Shown here piece after piece: positions 6,518-6,867 of a stretch of DNA of 6,867 nt. This stretch comes from Methanomethylovorans sp. Lineage in GTDB: Archaea > Halobacteriota > Methanosarcinia > Methanosarcinales > Methanosarcinaceae. Made by a program: the position numbers and the translations under genes. Positions within the stretch are counted from its first letter, which is position 1. Each line of letters starts with the position of its first letter. The stretch is from contig JAHFZE010000029.1 of the NCBI GenBank assembly GCA_020854785.1, forward strand, positions 1 through 6,867, in the 5' to 3' direction. A model generated the notes under the pieces. It searched no databases. It worked only from the letters and a program-made list of their open reading frames with translations, and had not been told where the DNA came from.

Positions 6518-6867
6518 ATGTTATCGTTAAGGGCAGCCTCTAGTTCTGCATGGCTCTTTCCATATTCTTCCAGAGATATGCCGGCAAGTACCGCATCAAT
6601 AGCCTGCCGGCAAGCTTTAGCACCGGCAACTGCGCCCATTGGATTCGAATGTATACCATTGCTGAACTCTATAATAAAATCATTGCCAAATGCGTCCATA
6701 AGCTCCGGTACCAATGCAGGTCCAAACCCTCCGGAAACAACAGGGAACATAGGCTTTATCCCATCCCAGTTCTGAGAGAGGATGTGCATCTTATCATTTC
6801 CTTTTACTTTATCCATAATGCAACAATCATGCAGTGCCATTAATTCTTTTTTGTTTTCATGGAACCG
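6514..6867 (-). CDS. rbcL: RuBisCO large-chain family protein, C-terminal part
   Basis: The last 118 codons of a RuBisCO-family protein, open to the right edge (RFHENKKEL precedes the first Met at 6840), so the N-terminal domain and most of the barrel, including the carbamylated lysine and loop 6, are outside the window. Recognisable parts are the SQNWDGIKPMFPVVSGG segment, whose SGG matches the substrate-binding strand around Ser379 of plant RuBisCO, then VPELMDAFGNDFIIEF, and the ending AGAKACRQAIDAVLAGISLEEYGKSHAELEAAL, which closely resembles archaeal form III enzymes. Form III carboxylates ribulose bisphosphate derived from AMP to 3-phosphoglycerate. The usual GGG-x-x-GHPxG phosphate loop reads SNGIHSNPMG here, so a divergent form III or a non-carboxylating form IV-like protein are both possible. 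First visible gene of a leftward operon with sua5. Confidence 0.88.
   Translation of the reverse strand, partial: RFHENKKELMALHDCCIMDKVKGNDKMHILSQNWDGIKPMFPVVSGGFGPALVPELMDAFGNDFIIEFSNGIHSNPMGAVAGAKACRQAIDAVLAGISLEEYGKSHAELEAALNDNM

Noticed and set aside
6514..6840. A complete 108-residue protein starting at 6840
   Set aside because: The frame stays open to the right edge and the residues are the C-terminal end of a RuBisCO large chain, so it is a partial gene.
1..6867. CRISPR arrays, tRNA or rRNA genes, insertion sequences, inteins and defence systems
   Set aside because: No regularly spaced repeats, tRNA-like folds, transposase motifs, terminal inverted repeats or intein splice motifs were seen; nearly all of the window is ordinary coding sequence.

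Overview
The window looks like a chromosomal segment of a methanogenic euryarchaeon, most likely from the Methanosarcinales. It carries a methanogen-specific methyl-coenzyme M reductase (MCR) modification enzyme (Mmp10), the large subunit of the archaeal D-family DNA polymerase, and an archaeal RuBisCO-family protein. Translation signals are archaeal (GAGGT and AGGTG-type Shine-Dalgarno sites) and the possible promoters are TATA-like. From memory, not checked, Methanosarcina acetivorans has mmp10 (MA4551) and rbcL (MA4555) a few genes apart, which would fit this order.

Layout. Bases 2-1069 (+) hold the 3' part of mmp10, cut by the left edge. It converges, with only 4 bases between stop codons, on polC (4499-1074, -), an intact 1141-residue PolD large subunit without an intein. 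Bases 4500-4724 form a divergent intergenic region with possible TATA elements for both directions, a 10-bp palindrome and a 40-codon, very basic ORF whose stop overlaps the next start as ATGA. Next is a 153-residue predicted exported protein (4725-5186, +) of uncertain family with a weak resemblance to the SCP2 fold. A hairpin plus T-tract separates it from a leftward gene cluster that reads, in transcription order, rbcL (partial, 6867-6514), sua5 (6501-5452) and a 77-residue two-helix membrane protein (5443-5210). Gaps in the cluster are 12 and 8 bases, so it is probably one operon.

How the genes relate. Mmp10 modifies MCR, the last enzyme of methanogenesis. PolC replicates DNA together with the small subunit DP1, which is not in the window. 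Sua5 makes the threonylcarbamoyl-AMP used for tRNA t6A37. The RuBisCO homologue would work in archaeal AMP/ribose salvage if active, but its C-terminal phosphate-binding glycine motif is altered. These are mostly core functions and I see no mobile element, CRISPR array, RNA gene or defence system. The points most worth a second look are the RuBisCO phosphate loop, the basic small ORF coupled to the exported protein, and the uncharacterised small membrane protein co-transcribed with sua5.
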